A stretch of DNA of 11,092 nt, taken from positions 1 through 11,092 of the forward strand of contig CAMTFK010000151.1 of assembly GCA_947071285.1 (NCBI GenBank). The letters are read 5' to 3'. Of the stretch, positions 1-6,520 are shown in pieces. The position numbers were made by a program, and so were the translations under genes. The stretch is from an uncultured Bacteroides sp. GTDB lineage: Bacteria > Bacteroidota > Bacteroidia > Bacteroidales > Bacteroidaceae. The notes beneath the pieces were generated by a model, which made no database searches, was not told the DNA's origin, and saw nothing but the letters and a program-made list of their open reading frames with translations. The number at the start of each line of letters is the position of its first letter. The first letter of the stretch is position 1.

Positions 1-562
1 GAATCCTATTCCGCTGATTTATCAAAGCGGGTATCTGACGATTAAAGAATACGACCCTCGTTTCAAGACTTATCAACTTGCTTTTCCCAATGATGAAGTG
101 AGATATGGCTTTATGAATTTCCTTCTGCCATTCTACTCTAATATTCCCGATAATGAGCAAGATTTCTATATTGGCAAATTTGTCCATGAGTTGGAAAGTG
201 GCAATATCAATGCTTTTCTAACCCGCCTTCAAGCCTTCTTTGCCGATATACCTTACGAACTGAATGACCAGACAGAGCGGCATTACCAGACTGTTTTCTA
301 TCTGATATTCAAACTCATGGGACAGTTCACACAAGCAGAAGTACGCAGTGCAAAAGGACGGGCTGATGCAGTTGTCAAAACACCGAAGTATATTTATGTA
401 TTCGAATTCAAACTAAATGGCACAGCCGAGCAAGCATTACAGCAAATCGAAGATAAAGGATATCTTATCCCTTATCAGGCAGATGAACGGGAAGTCAAAA
501 AGGTTGGAATAGAATTCAGTACTGACACACGAAATGTCAGTCGATGGCTACCCGAGGAATAA
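1..562 (+). CDS. AAA-ATPase_like / PD-(D/E)XK nuclease-superfamily protein, 3' part only
   Basis: The reading frame is open from base 2 to the TAA ending at 562, giving 186 residues with the 5' end outside the window. An ATG at 98 is internal, because the upstream frame encodes family-typical sequence (IYQSGYLTIKEYD and a later FPNDEVRYGF). The visible part is the end of the linker and the C-terminal PD-(D/E)XK domain (PDDEXK_9 type). GRADAVV supplies the first acidic residue, VFEFKL gives the ExK motif, and ALQQIEDKGY gives the following Gln/Lys helix. Family members usually run 500-580 residues, with an N-terminal P-loop ATPase domain that must lie upstream. The family is highly multicopy in Bacteroides; nuclease activity is predicted from the fold and its biological role is not established. 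It converges on the next gene with 47 bp between stop codons and no clear hairpin between them. The family call is confident; the function is open. Confidence 0.9.
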   Translation, partial: NPIPLIYQSGYLTIKEYDPRFKTYQLAFPNDEVRYGFMNFLLPFYSNIPDNEQDFYIGKFVHELESGNINAFLTRLQAFFADIPYELNDQTERHYQTVFYLIFKLMGQFTQAEVRSAKGRADAVVKTPKYIYVFEFKLNGTAEQALQQIEDKGYLIPYQADEREVKKVGIEFSTDTRNVSRWLPEE

Positions 563-609
563 GAGAGTATAATTACTTCTTCCTCATATTTATCTACAAA
601 TGATTCATA

Positions 610-2328
610 TTAAACCTCCCAACACTTCCACCCTTTGTTGGCACAGATATACACAATGTACGAACGAACATGGTAATTGGGGAATTTTCTTTTTGTATCT
701 GCGGCATAACCTTTCACTTGCTCTACGTGTTCTACCAGCGGTTCGGTGAGCGCAAGCATACGGTCGGCATCTTTGGAACGATAGTATTTAAATTCCACCA
801 CGCGATCGTCCGTGTAATAATCCGTGCCGGGGATGCCGATCATTTCAAAATCCGAACGACCGACGGAGTTATTTTGTTCGATGGCAAAAGTGTAACAATG
901 GCTCAAATAGCGGGAGACAAGCTCGTAGAAAGAACAACGGATAAAGTTCTCGTTGATCTTATCGAAAACCTGTGCGGGGAATTGTCCCAGATATTGCTCG
1001 AAATAGTTCTGCACAAGGGGTTCAAAACTACGATTGGAATCATAAAGTTCATAAACCGGGACGTAACGACTGGCGTTACCTTCGATCTTGTTCAGTTGGT
1101 TGTAATAATCCATGTAGATGCTGCGCATGGTCATGTTGGGGAGCACCATGCGGTATGCACTCTTCAGGGTAGTCATACCTAAGTAGAACAGGCTGACGGG
1201 ATAGAATTCTTTCTCAAAAAATTTCTTCTTGTTGAATTTGCCGGACAGATCTCTGACGTTGTATGACAATTCACCGCCTATCACCAGGGCATCGAGCATC
1301 TCTTTGGCGTTGTTCTGCGAAAGAGTCAGGCGGCGAATCCAGTTGATGTCCGTACGCAGGTTCTCATCGATCAGTTCGGAGGGAATACTTCCGGCATTAG
1401 CGGCAAATTTCTTAAAAAAATAAGTTAAGATAGTGGAGTTAAAAAGACGTTCACCGACAGGGCTAAAACGATAACCGTCGTAGTTGTTCACAATAAGCTG
1501 CCAGATTTCCTCGAAGCGTTCTTCGCTTGCACCGGGAGCATATTTATCAAGTACATAGCGCAAGTATGTTTTCGTTTCTTCATAGGTGAAGCCGAGCATA
1601 TTCAAAAAAACGGGTTTGAATGTGAGGATTTCCGCAATGTTGTACCCGCTGGTCAGGTCGTCCATGATGACAGGCAATACGCCTGTGCAGAAACAAGTGC
1701 GAATCGTGCCTTCGCCGATACCCGCTTTGATAACTTTAAAAAAGGTGAGAAGAAAACTATCACTAGTGGTTACTTCCTCATAAAGTGAGTCATTATAGGA
1801 AGTAAGCAGTTGATTGGTGAAGTTATCGTATTCGTCAATCAATATATATGCTTTAGGCAATCCATGTGAGCTGATATAACCCAAAAGTTCCTCCAACATC
1901 TGCACAGCATTTCCTCGAGTTGTAAACTGAAAATCACCAAACAGGTCTCGGTTATGTTCTACCGTAACTTCCACGGGTCCACAATTCAGGTCATTGAAGT
2001 TCTGTACCACCCCTTCCATATCATCCGCCATCACCATAGCCGAGAAGTCATAACGAATCACCAAATATTGATTATGTTCTTCCGTAGGATGTTCGCCAAT
2101 CCAGGTGCCGCCAAAAAGTTCTTCAAAACGATTCGCTTTCGTACGGTCGTAGTAGTGGGCCAACATGGAGATGAGCAGACTTTTCCCGAAACGACGGGGA
2201 CGGAGAAAGATGGGAGCATTATAGTCTTCAAGCCCCGGAATGTAATTTGTCTTATCAACATAATAAAAGCCACGTTCACGCATTTCTGCGAAGTCGGCCA
2301 CTGCGTATGGAATCGTTATTCTTGCCAT
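610..2328 (-). CDS. AAA-ATPase_like plus PD-(D/E)XK nuclease-superfamily protein, full length
   Basis: This 572-residue protein is full length for its family. It opens with MARITIPYAVADF and a YYVDKT motif, normal for family N-termini, which supports the ATG at 2328. The P-loop is the family's degenerate Walker A, RPRRFGKSL (residues 43-51). Walker B is YILIDEYD (161-168), and the family signature YDGYRF lies at about 283-288. The C-terminal PD-(D/E)XK domain keeps D493 (GRSDFEMIG), E512 and K514 (VEFKYY), and a Gln at about 537 before VKGY, so both active sites look intact. There is no signal peptide, so it should be cytoplasmic. It differs clearly in its nuclease domain from the gene ending at 562, so the pair is not a recent tandem duplication. 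A promoter with an overlapping palindrome lies just upstream. A nucleic-acid-directed ATPase/nuclease is inferred from domains; the substrate and role are unknown. Confidence 0.93.
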   Translation of the reverse strand: MARITIPYAVADFAEMRERGFYYVDKTNYIPGLEDYNAPIFLRPRRFGKSLLISMLAHYYDRTKANRFEELFGGTWIGEHPTEEHNQYLVIRYDFSAMVMADDMEGVVQNFNDLNCGPVEVTVEHNRDLFGDFQFTTRGNAVQMLEELLGYISSHGLPKAYILIDEYDNFTNQLLTSYNDSLYEEVTTSDSFLLTFFKVIKAGIGEGTIRTCFCTGVLPVIMDDLTSGYNIAEILTFKPVFLNMLGFTYEETKTYLRYVLDKYAPGASEERFEEIWQLIVNNYDGYRFSPVGERLFNSTILTYFFKKFAANAGSIPSELIDENLRTDINWIRRLTLSQNNAKEMLDALVIGGELSYNVRDLSGKFNKKKFFEKEFYPVSLFYLGMTTLKSAYRMVLPNMTMRSIYMDYYNQLNKIEGNASRYVPVYELYDSNRSFEPLVQNYFEQYLGQFPAQVFDKINENFIRCSFYELVSRYLSHCYTFAIEQNNSVGRSDFEMIGIPGTDYYTDDRVVEFKYYRSKDADRMLALTEPLVEHVEQVKGYAADTKRKFPNYHVRSYIVYICANKGWKCWEV

Positions 2329-2356
2329 AATCGTTGATCTTTTCTTTCGGTAAAGA

Positions 2357-2388
2357 CAAAAGTACTAATAAATTAGTACCATAAAAAA
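2357..2388 (-). promoter_or_regulatory. Bacteroides-type promoter for the ATPase/nuclease gene
   Basis: On the minus strand, TACTTTTG (2364-2357) matches the Bacteroides primary-sigma -7 consensus TAnnTTTG exactly. A run of six T (2388-2383) ends 18 nt upstream, about where the -33 TTTG element belongs, but it lacks the G. Transcription would begin near 2350, leaving a leader of about 20 nt before the ATG at 2328. The -7 match is seen directly; use as a promoter is inferred. Confidence 0.6.
2362..2379. promoter_or_regulatory. Palindrome overlapping the promoter, candidate operator
   Basis: GTACTAATAAATTAGTAC has two perfect 8-bp arms (2362-2369 and 2372-2379) around a 2-nt centre. Its left arm shares three bases with the -7 box of the promoter at 2357-2388, and the rest fills the spacer between -7 and -33. 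That is where a dimeric repressor would block RNA polymerase. No candidate regulator is identifiable in the window; autoregulation or a distant regulator are both possible. Confidence 0.45.
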
Positions 2389-2499
2389 GATAATGCGAAA
2401 AAGATAAATAAATACCAAGCTCAATTATGGCTATATACATAAGTCTTTGATGAAAAAGAGGGCAAAACAGAGAAAAAGATCAAAGTTATGCATTTAGCA

Positions 2500-2564
2500 T
2501 GTATAGCCCTATACACGAAGGCTGCACAACTCTATACATGATGCGTGTATAGAGCTATGCAGCC
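2500..2564. repeat. Inverted-repeat cluster with four CTATACA/TGTATAG words
   Basis: TGTATAG occurs at 2500-2506 and, extended to TGTATAGAG, at 2546-2554. Its complement CTATACA occurs at 2509-2515 and, extended to CTCTATACA, at 2530-2538. The second pair forms a 9-bp stem with a 7-nt loop. It is lengthened by GGCTGCA (2520-2526) pairing with TGCAGCC (2558-2564) across 3-nt internal loops. The first pair is an inverted repeat separated by only 2 nt. The cluster lies between the DUF4469 gene's terminator-like hairpin and the ATPase promoter. It could be an extragenic palindromic element, part of an extended 3' UTR structure, or a protein-binding array. Confidence 0.6.
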
Positions 2565-2576
2565 TCTCTGCATAAA

Positions 2577-2601
2577 CCTGGCGGGACATTGCTCCGCCAG
2601 G
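2577..2601 (-). terminator. GC-rich hairpin after the DUF4469 gene
   Basis: CCTGGCGG (2577-2584) and CCGCCAGG (2594-2601) form a perfect 8-bp stem with a 9-nt loop, starting 12 nt after the stop codon of the gene at 2614-3381. An outer GCATAAA/TTTATGC repeat (2570-2576 and 2613-2619) can extend it into the last codons. On the minus strand the stem is followed by only a short T run (TTTATG), so intrinsic termination is plausible but not textbook. Confidence 0.6.
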
Positions 2602-2613
2602 CCAAGAGAACAT

Positions 2614-3381
2614 TTATGCCGCAGGATCGGGCGCCTCTCCTCCGCCGCCTTCGCTACCACCGGAACCGGAGCCGCCTCCTGCATCGGGTTTCGTGCCGAC
2701 GTAGAAAGTAGCGATAGCGGTTCGGGGTGTCTTCAGGAGCGTGCTTCCTGCATACTGTGTAGTGACGGTGAGGGTATATTCGCCATCGGCCAGACCGGCA
2801 GGAACAATGAATGTGAGTTGTGACGGGTTGTTGACGGCCAACATATTGAGGTCGACAGGTGTGGTTTGTTCTTTGCTGTCGGTGATAGTGATGCCGACGG
2901 AAGAATCCGTACCTGCAATTTTCAACATACGGCCATTGACTGTGAACGGACGGCCTGCAATGGCGGTGGCAGGTGAGAATCCGGCAACGTACATCACGCT
3001 TTGGCGTTCGCCCAAAATACTGATAGAGGTTTGGGCGATAGCTTCACGCAGTTCTTTGTCTTGGGTGAAGGAGACGTAGACGGAGTTCTTCTCGGGATTC
3101 CATTTTCCGCCATCGATAACACCGCGGAGTTGCGCTACGGCGTGGTAAAGACCGGTGTTGACACTATATCCGCTAAGGATGAGATCGCTCACAACACGGT
3201 TGTAGAGCTTCACGACGTGCTCGATGGTTTCGGGACGGAGCCCGGTGTCTTCCTTGTGCATCTCATCGAGTATATCCTGCAACGAAAGATTACCGGACGA
3301 TTCGAGCTGACCGATCTTATCGTCTTTGTTGTCGACGGTTACAGTGTTGTCGACTAACCAGATTTTCAATACATTCTTCAT
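2614..3381 (-). CDS. HU-like DNA-binding domain plus DUF4469 protein with Gly-rich tail
   Basis: This is a 255-residue protein without a signal peptide. Residues about 1-125 resemble the HU/IHF-like DNA-binding domain of Bacteroidota (Bvu_2165 type), with family-like segments LRPETIEHVV and VNTGLYHAVAQLRGVIDG. Residues about 130-230 match DUF4469, an Ig-like beta domain; note VAGFSPATAIAG and LADGEYTLTVTTQY. The tail (233-255) is low complexity, Gly/Ser/Glu-rich, ending in APDPAA. Nucleoid or DNA association is inferred from the N-terminal domain; the role of the Ig-like domain is unknown. It lies alone between two hairpin-bearing intergenic regions, so it is probably monocistronic. By hand count the first 120 bases of the block at 2641-2760 are about 60% G+C, inflated by the Gly-rich tail. 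The family call comes from memory of these domains and is fairly sure. Confidence 0.85.
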   Translation of the reverse strand: MKNVLKIWLVDNTVTVDNKDDKIGQLESSGNLSLQDILDEMHKEDTGLRPETIEHVVKLYNRVVSDLILSGYSVNTGLYHAVAQLRGVIDGGKWNPEKNSVYVSFTQDKELREAIAQTSISILGERQSVMYVAGFSPATAIAGRPFTVNGRMLKIAGTDSSVGITITDSKEQTTPVDLNMLAVNNPSQLTFIVPAGLADGEYTLTVTTQYAGSTLLKTPRTAIATFYVGTKPDAGGGSGSGGSEGGGGEAPDPAA

Positions 3382-3497
3382 TATGATGTTGTTTCTACTT
3401 GGTTTTATGAATATTATTAAACGAAAAAATAAAGAATATCAATAAAAAGTTTACCGGATTGAGGCAGTCCGAAAAGATATTGTTTGCTATCATTTAA

Positions 3498-3581
3498 CTC
3501 TGTCATTCAGAGCTAAGCGAAGAATCTACTCTTTCGAATATACAAAGAAAAGATTCTTTACTACATTCTGAATGACAGAAT
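3498..3581. repeat. Composite palindromic element between the PUL and the DUF4469 gene, possible terminator
   Basis: TCTGTCATTCAGA (3499-3511) is the exact reverse complement of 3567-3579. Inside it AAGAATCT (3520-3527) pairs with AGATTCTT (3551-3558), and TCTTT (3530-3534) with AAAGA (3544-3548), leaving a 9-nt loop. Each terminal arm also folds alone: CTCTG-TCATT-CAGAG (3498-3512) and ATTCTG-AATGA-CAGAAT (3565-3581). The left half (GTCATTCAGAGC then AAGCGAAGAATCT) closely resembles a dispersed repeat I recall from many Bacteroidota intergenic regions. It begins about 50 nt past the stop of the last PUL gene, so it may also end that transcript. The rest of 3382-3629 shows no gene. Confidence 0.65.
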
Positions 3582-3629
3582 GATATACTTATCAGACTTA
3601 CAGGGCAACCTCTTCCTTATTTTATTCCC

Positions 3630-5183
3630 TTACCAGTCTTTGCGGAAAGCATAAAATTGCGTCGCAACTCGAGCTTCTTGTACAGCTGCACTATATTTAG
3701 GATAATTCCCATCATTATTGTCATGGAAGCACATCAAAAGATTCTTAAATCCATCAACAACCATCGTTTCTAAATTATACTGCCTATAAGGAATGTTTTC
3801 TACAACCGCAACTTTTCCAAGTCCTTCGTCTATAGTGATTACTCTAGCTTTTGCCTGCAATTCTTCAAAAAATCCCATGTCTTCTGGGGTCCGTTCTTTA
3901 ATATAAAGCGCAATTCCACCATAACGTTCTTTCGTCATCCCTGCAATGGGTTTGCGTTCCGAACCATCCGCCCAAGGATTTACCGGAGAATCCCAGATTA
4001 CATTCCAAGCCAAGTCAATATAATCGCCCACTACAATGCCCTCTTGTTCTTTATTCATTGTGGCTGTAGTACCGCCATCATCTGCAAGAGTGAGCATTAT
4101 ATCCGGCATTGCTTCACGCAGAGCCTTGATTAATTTCGGATACGAAGTTTCATTGACAGTCGGTGCTTCGGCCTTGTCATATCCGGCTCCCTCATCACGC
4201 AAATGAATACCATCCAACTGAAACAGTTCTACAGCTACCTTAACTTGAGCCACAAAATCAATTATTTGAGGATCTGTCAAATTAGCGAAGCCTATTCCCG
4301 TTCCACCTCCTTCGATAGAAAGACACACTTTCAGACCATTCCGCCTCAACGGTTGAATGTACTGAACATTGTGCTTCAGCACATATTCCATATCTGGTGT
4401 ATACTTCAAAATTACTCTCCGAGAGGAAGCATCATATCCCAAAAGGGCTTTGCGCACATTTACAATATCAACAACAGGTACATTTTCATAAATCGTTTCT
4501 CTGTCTCTACGAGATCTCAGATACTCTAGTTTAGCTGTAGTTTTGTCAGCTATCAAAGGATTCATCACTTCCGTATCAATATACGCTACTACTTTATAAT
4601 CTTTTTTAGTTCTATCCTGATATTCCTCATCTCGTTCCGTGATAGAATAGAAAAGCTTATATTGATTGCCATCCTCGTCCATCGCTACCAATGGTAACAG
4701 ATATTGAGACCCAGCCATTGAAGCATCAACAGTCATTCTTGATAAGGCAAAGCTTACCCGCGTCGATTTCCGTTCGCCTTTAGCTATCGTTACTTTTCCC
4801 TCGTTGGTAATAGTTAACTTATCTCCCGGTTCTTCTATCACGTTTTCTATAAATATATTATAATACTTTGCTGGCAAAGCTTTCAACTCCTCGTTACTTA
4901 AAGGAATATTCAAACCTATGGTAAAAGTCATGTCGTGCTCCGCCGGTTTCGCCAATTCCACATATAGTTCATCACCTGTCTGTACCACAAAGTCACGGAA
5001 GATAAGTCCACTTCCCGGTGCTGAAGCACTTTGCAAGGAAGCGGCTTCAACAACTTCTTCCGGTGACTGTGTAGATTTGTCATGCGCAACGCTTGGGTTC
5101 ACCAATGCAGCCTCTTCCTCGCAGGCTCCCATTGCCACTGCTAGCAACGCACACAAAGATATATTTCGTATTATTCGTTTCAT
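3630..5183 (-). CDS. DUF1735 + GH18 (Endo H-type) surface lipoprotein with degenerate catalytic motif
   Basis: This is a 517-residue lipoprotein. A signal peptide ends in AVAMGA with the lipidated Cys at 21, followed by EEE, an acidic run typical of Bacteroides surface-export signals. Residues about 60-180 are a BT_3987-type N-terminal (DUF1735) domain; about 195-510 are a GH18 barrel of the Endo H type. The SxGG-like strand reads LSIEGGGTGIGFANL (288-302). The catalytic strand reads DGIHLRDE (324-331) where Endo H has DGVDFDDE. E331, the counterpart of Endo H Glu132, is kept, but the Asp130 counterpart is R329 and the preceding Asp is H327. Order and domains match endo-beta-N-acetylglucosaminidase BT3987 of the B. 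thetaiotaomicron mannose N-glycan PUL, yet hydrolysis is unlikely here, so a surface glycan-binding protein is inferred. It is last in the operon, 29 nt after the LamG gene, and clearly AT-richer than its partners. Confidence 0.88.
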   Translation of the reverse strand: MKRIIRNISLCALLAVAMGACEEEAALVNPSVAHDKSTQSPEEVVEAASLQSASAPGSGLIFRDFVVQTGDELYVELAKPAEHDMTFTIGLNIPLSNEELKALPAKYYNIFIENVIEEPGDKLTITNEGKVTIAKGERKSTRVSFALSRMTVDASMAGSQYLLPLVAMDEDGNQYKLFYSITERDEEYQDRTKKDYKVVAYIDTEVMNPLIADKTTAKLEYLRSRRDRETIYENVPVVDIVNVRKALLGYDASSRRVILKYTPDMEYVLKHNVQYIQPLRRNGLKVCLSIEGGGTGIGFANLTDPQIIDFVAQVKVAVELFQLDGIHLRDEGAGYDKAEAPTVNETSYPKLIKALREAMPDIMLTLADDGGTTATMNKEQEGIVVGDYIDLAWNVIWDSPVNPWADGSERKPIAGMTKERYGGIALYIKERTPEDMGFFEELQAKARVITIDEGLGKVAVVENIPYRQYNLETMVVDGFKNLLMCFHDNNDGNYPKYSAAVQEARVATQFYAFRKDW

Positions 5184-5212
5184 ATATAGATTATTTAAAA
5201 AGTTCTACACAC

Positions 5213-6508
5213 TTATTCCTGATTCACTTTCGGTACTTCGATTCCGCTCGGCCACAATTCCGCATCGGTTTTACTGTACATTTCGAGATGGTCACTACCT
5301 TTCCAGTAAGGTACTACCTTCGCATCGTTCCCATGCCCGGTTCGGTCTGCCACGACAGTGCCTGTCCCTTCGTCGAACTTCCAATAAGCACACAAAGCCG
5401 GTTCGGTTGTCGGGTTAGAGATTTCATACATATTCTGATAAATCTGTTCTTGTGTACGGGCTACATTCCAAATGCGAGCTTCACATATCTCACCATCAAA
5501 CTGGCGGCTTATATCGTGCGACTCTCCATAAGAACGCCCAAAATAGAAGTTAAAATCACCCCCATTCCCAAATTCATCATCAGGTAACTTATCTCCCAAA
5601 CTGATACTAGTCAAGTCACTTTTACCATGACTGGTACTTATACTTTGTAATTGTCCGTTTACATAGAAAGCAATAGTCGCAGTAGCTATATCCCATGTCA
5701 ATGCCACATGATACCACTCACCTGCCAACAGTAATTTCTGGTTATTGATTTCGGGGAATTTACCAAACGTAGTCTGTGTTTGTAACTGTCGGTTCGGAAA
5801 TTCTTTATCCCCAATACGCATCAGAAAATACTGTTCAATGCCCATTATAGAGGATATTTCTTGCTGGAAACTGTTCACTCGTATAATAGCTTCCATTGTT
5901 ACCGCACTCAAGTTATTCACCACATCTGACGTCGAACTTCCTTTATCGAACCCAGGCACAGCAACATAAATATTCTTTAAGTTCATTGCCGTAGTAATGG
6001 CACTGGAACGGCGTACCAAATAATACATCGTGCGCGAACCGTCCATTACTCCCACTCCATCGGCTCCTCCAATGGAAAGCGGGCAGAGGTAAGTTACGTC
6101 AATCTCCAACTCATCGAGTTTGGAGAATTTAATGCCTACTTCTTCGGAAGTAGTCTTTCCGGCAGGAATCACCACTTCTGTTTTCAACAGCTGATAATAT
6201 GTTTCAGGCAGCACTTCATAATGCGTGTCGTTCTTTGCATTATATTCACTAGTCAACGAAGCGTCTACCTTCAAGCTGACCTTCACATCATCCCCCGCCG
6301 GATAAGACAATTTCACCGCAAAAGTCTTCGTTTGGCTTGTCACCTTACGGTTAAAAGTGAAAGCCTCCGTATTTTTACTGGCAGCCACATTCAAGTATGC
6401 CGAATTATCGAACGGTGACTTTTCGCTGTAATCCGTATTATCACAGGCAACCGGCAGAAATAACAAAACTGCGGCTGCAAAGCACTGATAAAGTTTATGT
6501 ATTCTCAT
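5213..6508 (-). CDS. DUF1735 + LamG/concanavalin A-like surface lipoprotein
   Basis: This is a 431-residue lipoprotein with signal peptide and lipobox LPVAC (Cys22), followed by DNTDYSEK. Residues about 35-165 form a BT_3987-type (DUF1735) beta-sandwich, with the family's YYQLLKTEVVIPAGKTT strand near 104-120. Residues about 175-400 form a LamG/ConA-like lectin fold: EWYHVALTWD (264-273), FYVNGQ (281-286), FDGEICEARIWN (337-348), and WKFDEGTGT (376-384) are its usual landmarks. No catalytic residues are expected. The domain pair and position match BT3986 of the B. thetaiotaomicron N-glycan locus, as I recall it. A surface glycan-binding role next to SusD is inferred. It starts 12 nt after the preceding stop codon, so it should be cotranscribed, possibly with translational coupling. 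Confidence 0.87.
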   Translation of the reverse strand: MRIHKLYQCFAAAVLLFLPVACDNTDYSEKSPFDNSAYLNVAASKNTEAFTFNRKVTSQTKTFAVKLSYPAGDDVKVSLKVDASLTSEYNAKNDTHYEVLPETYYQLLKTEVVIPAGKTTSEEVGIKFSKLDELEIDVTYLCPLSIGGADGVGVMDGSRTMYYLVRRSSAITTAMNLKNIYVAVPGFDKGSSTSDVVNNLSAVTMEAIIRVNSFQQEISSIMGIEQYFLMRIGDKEFPNRQLQTQTTFGKFPEINNQKLLLAGEWYHVALTWDIATATIAFYVNGQLQSISTSHGKSDLTSISLGDKLPDDEFGNGGDFNFYFGRSYGESHDISRQFDGEICEARIWNVARTQEQIYQNMYEISNPTTEPALCAYWKFDEGTGTVVADRTGHGNDAKVVPYWKGSDHLEMYSKTDAELWPSGIEVPKVNQE

Positions 6509-6520
6509 AGCTTACATCGT

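Noticed and set aside
563..609. Shared bidirectional terminator between the two convergent ATPase/nuclease genes
   Set aside because: The 47-bp gap is AT-rich but I found no stem of useful length.
670..1182. Long plus-strand open frame opposite the ATPase/nuclease gene
   Set aside because: It is antisense to the conserved C-terminal region with intact PD-(D/E)XK motifs; its protein has no recognisable domain.
2500..2564. CRISPR array
   Set aside because: The repeated word is only 7-9 bp, alternates in orientation and has no regular spacers; there are no cas genes nearby.
2545..2823. Plus-strand open frame opposite the DUF4469 gene
   Set aside because: It lies antisense to a coherent two-domain protein, shows Cys/Arg-rich shadow composition and no family resemblance.
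3400..3460. Promoter for the DUF4469 gene
   Set aside because: The minus strand has AT-rich near matches such as TATTTTTT, but no TAnnTTTG with a TTTG at the right spacing, so no site could be chosen.
3382..3629. Insertion sequence or integrase remnant beside the palindromic element
   Set aside because: No transposase-like coding sequence, target duplication or terminal repeats other than the hairpin arms could be seen.
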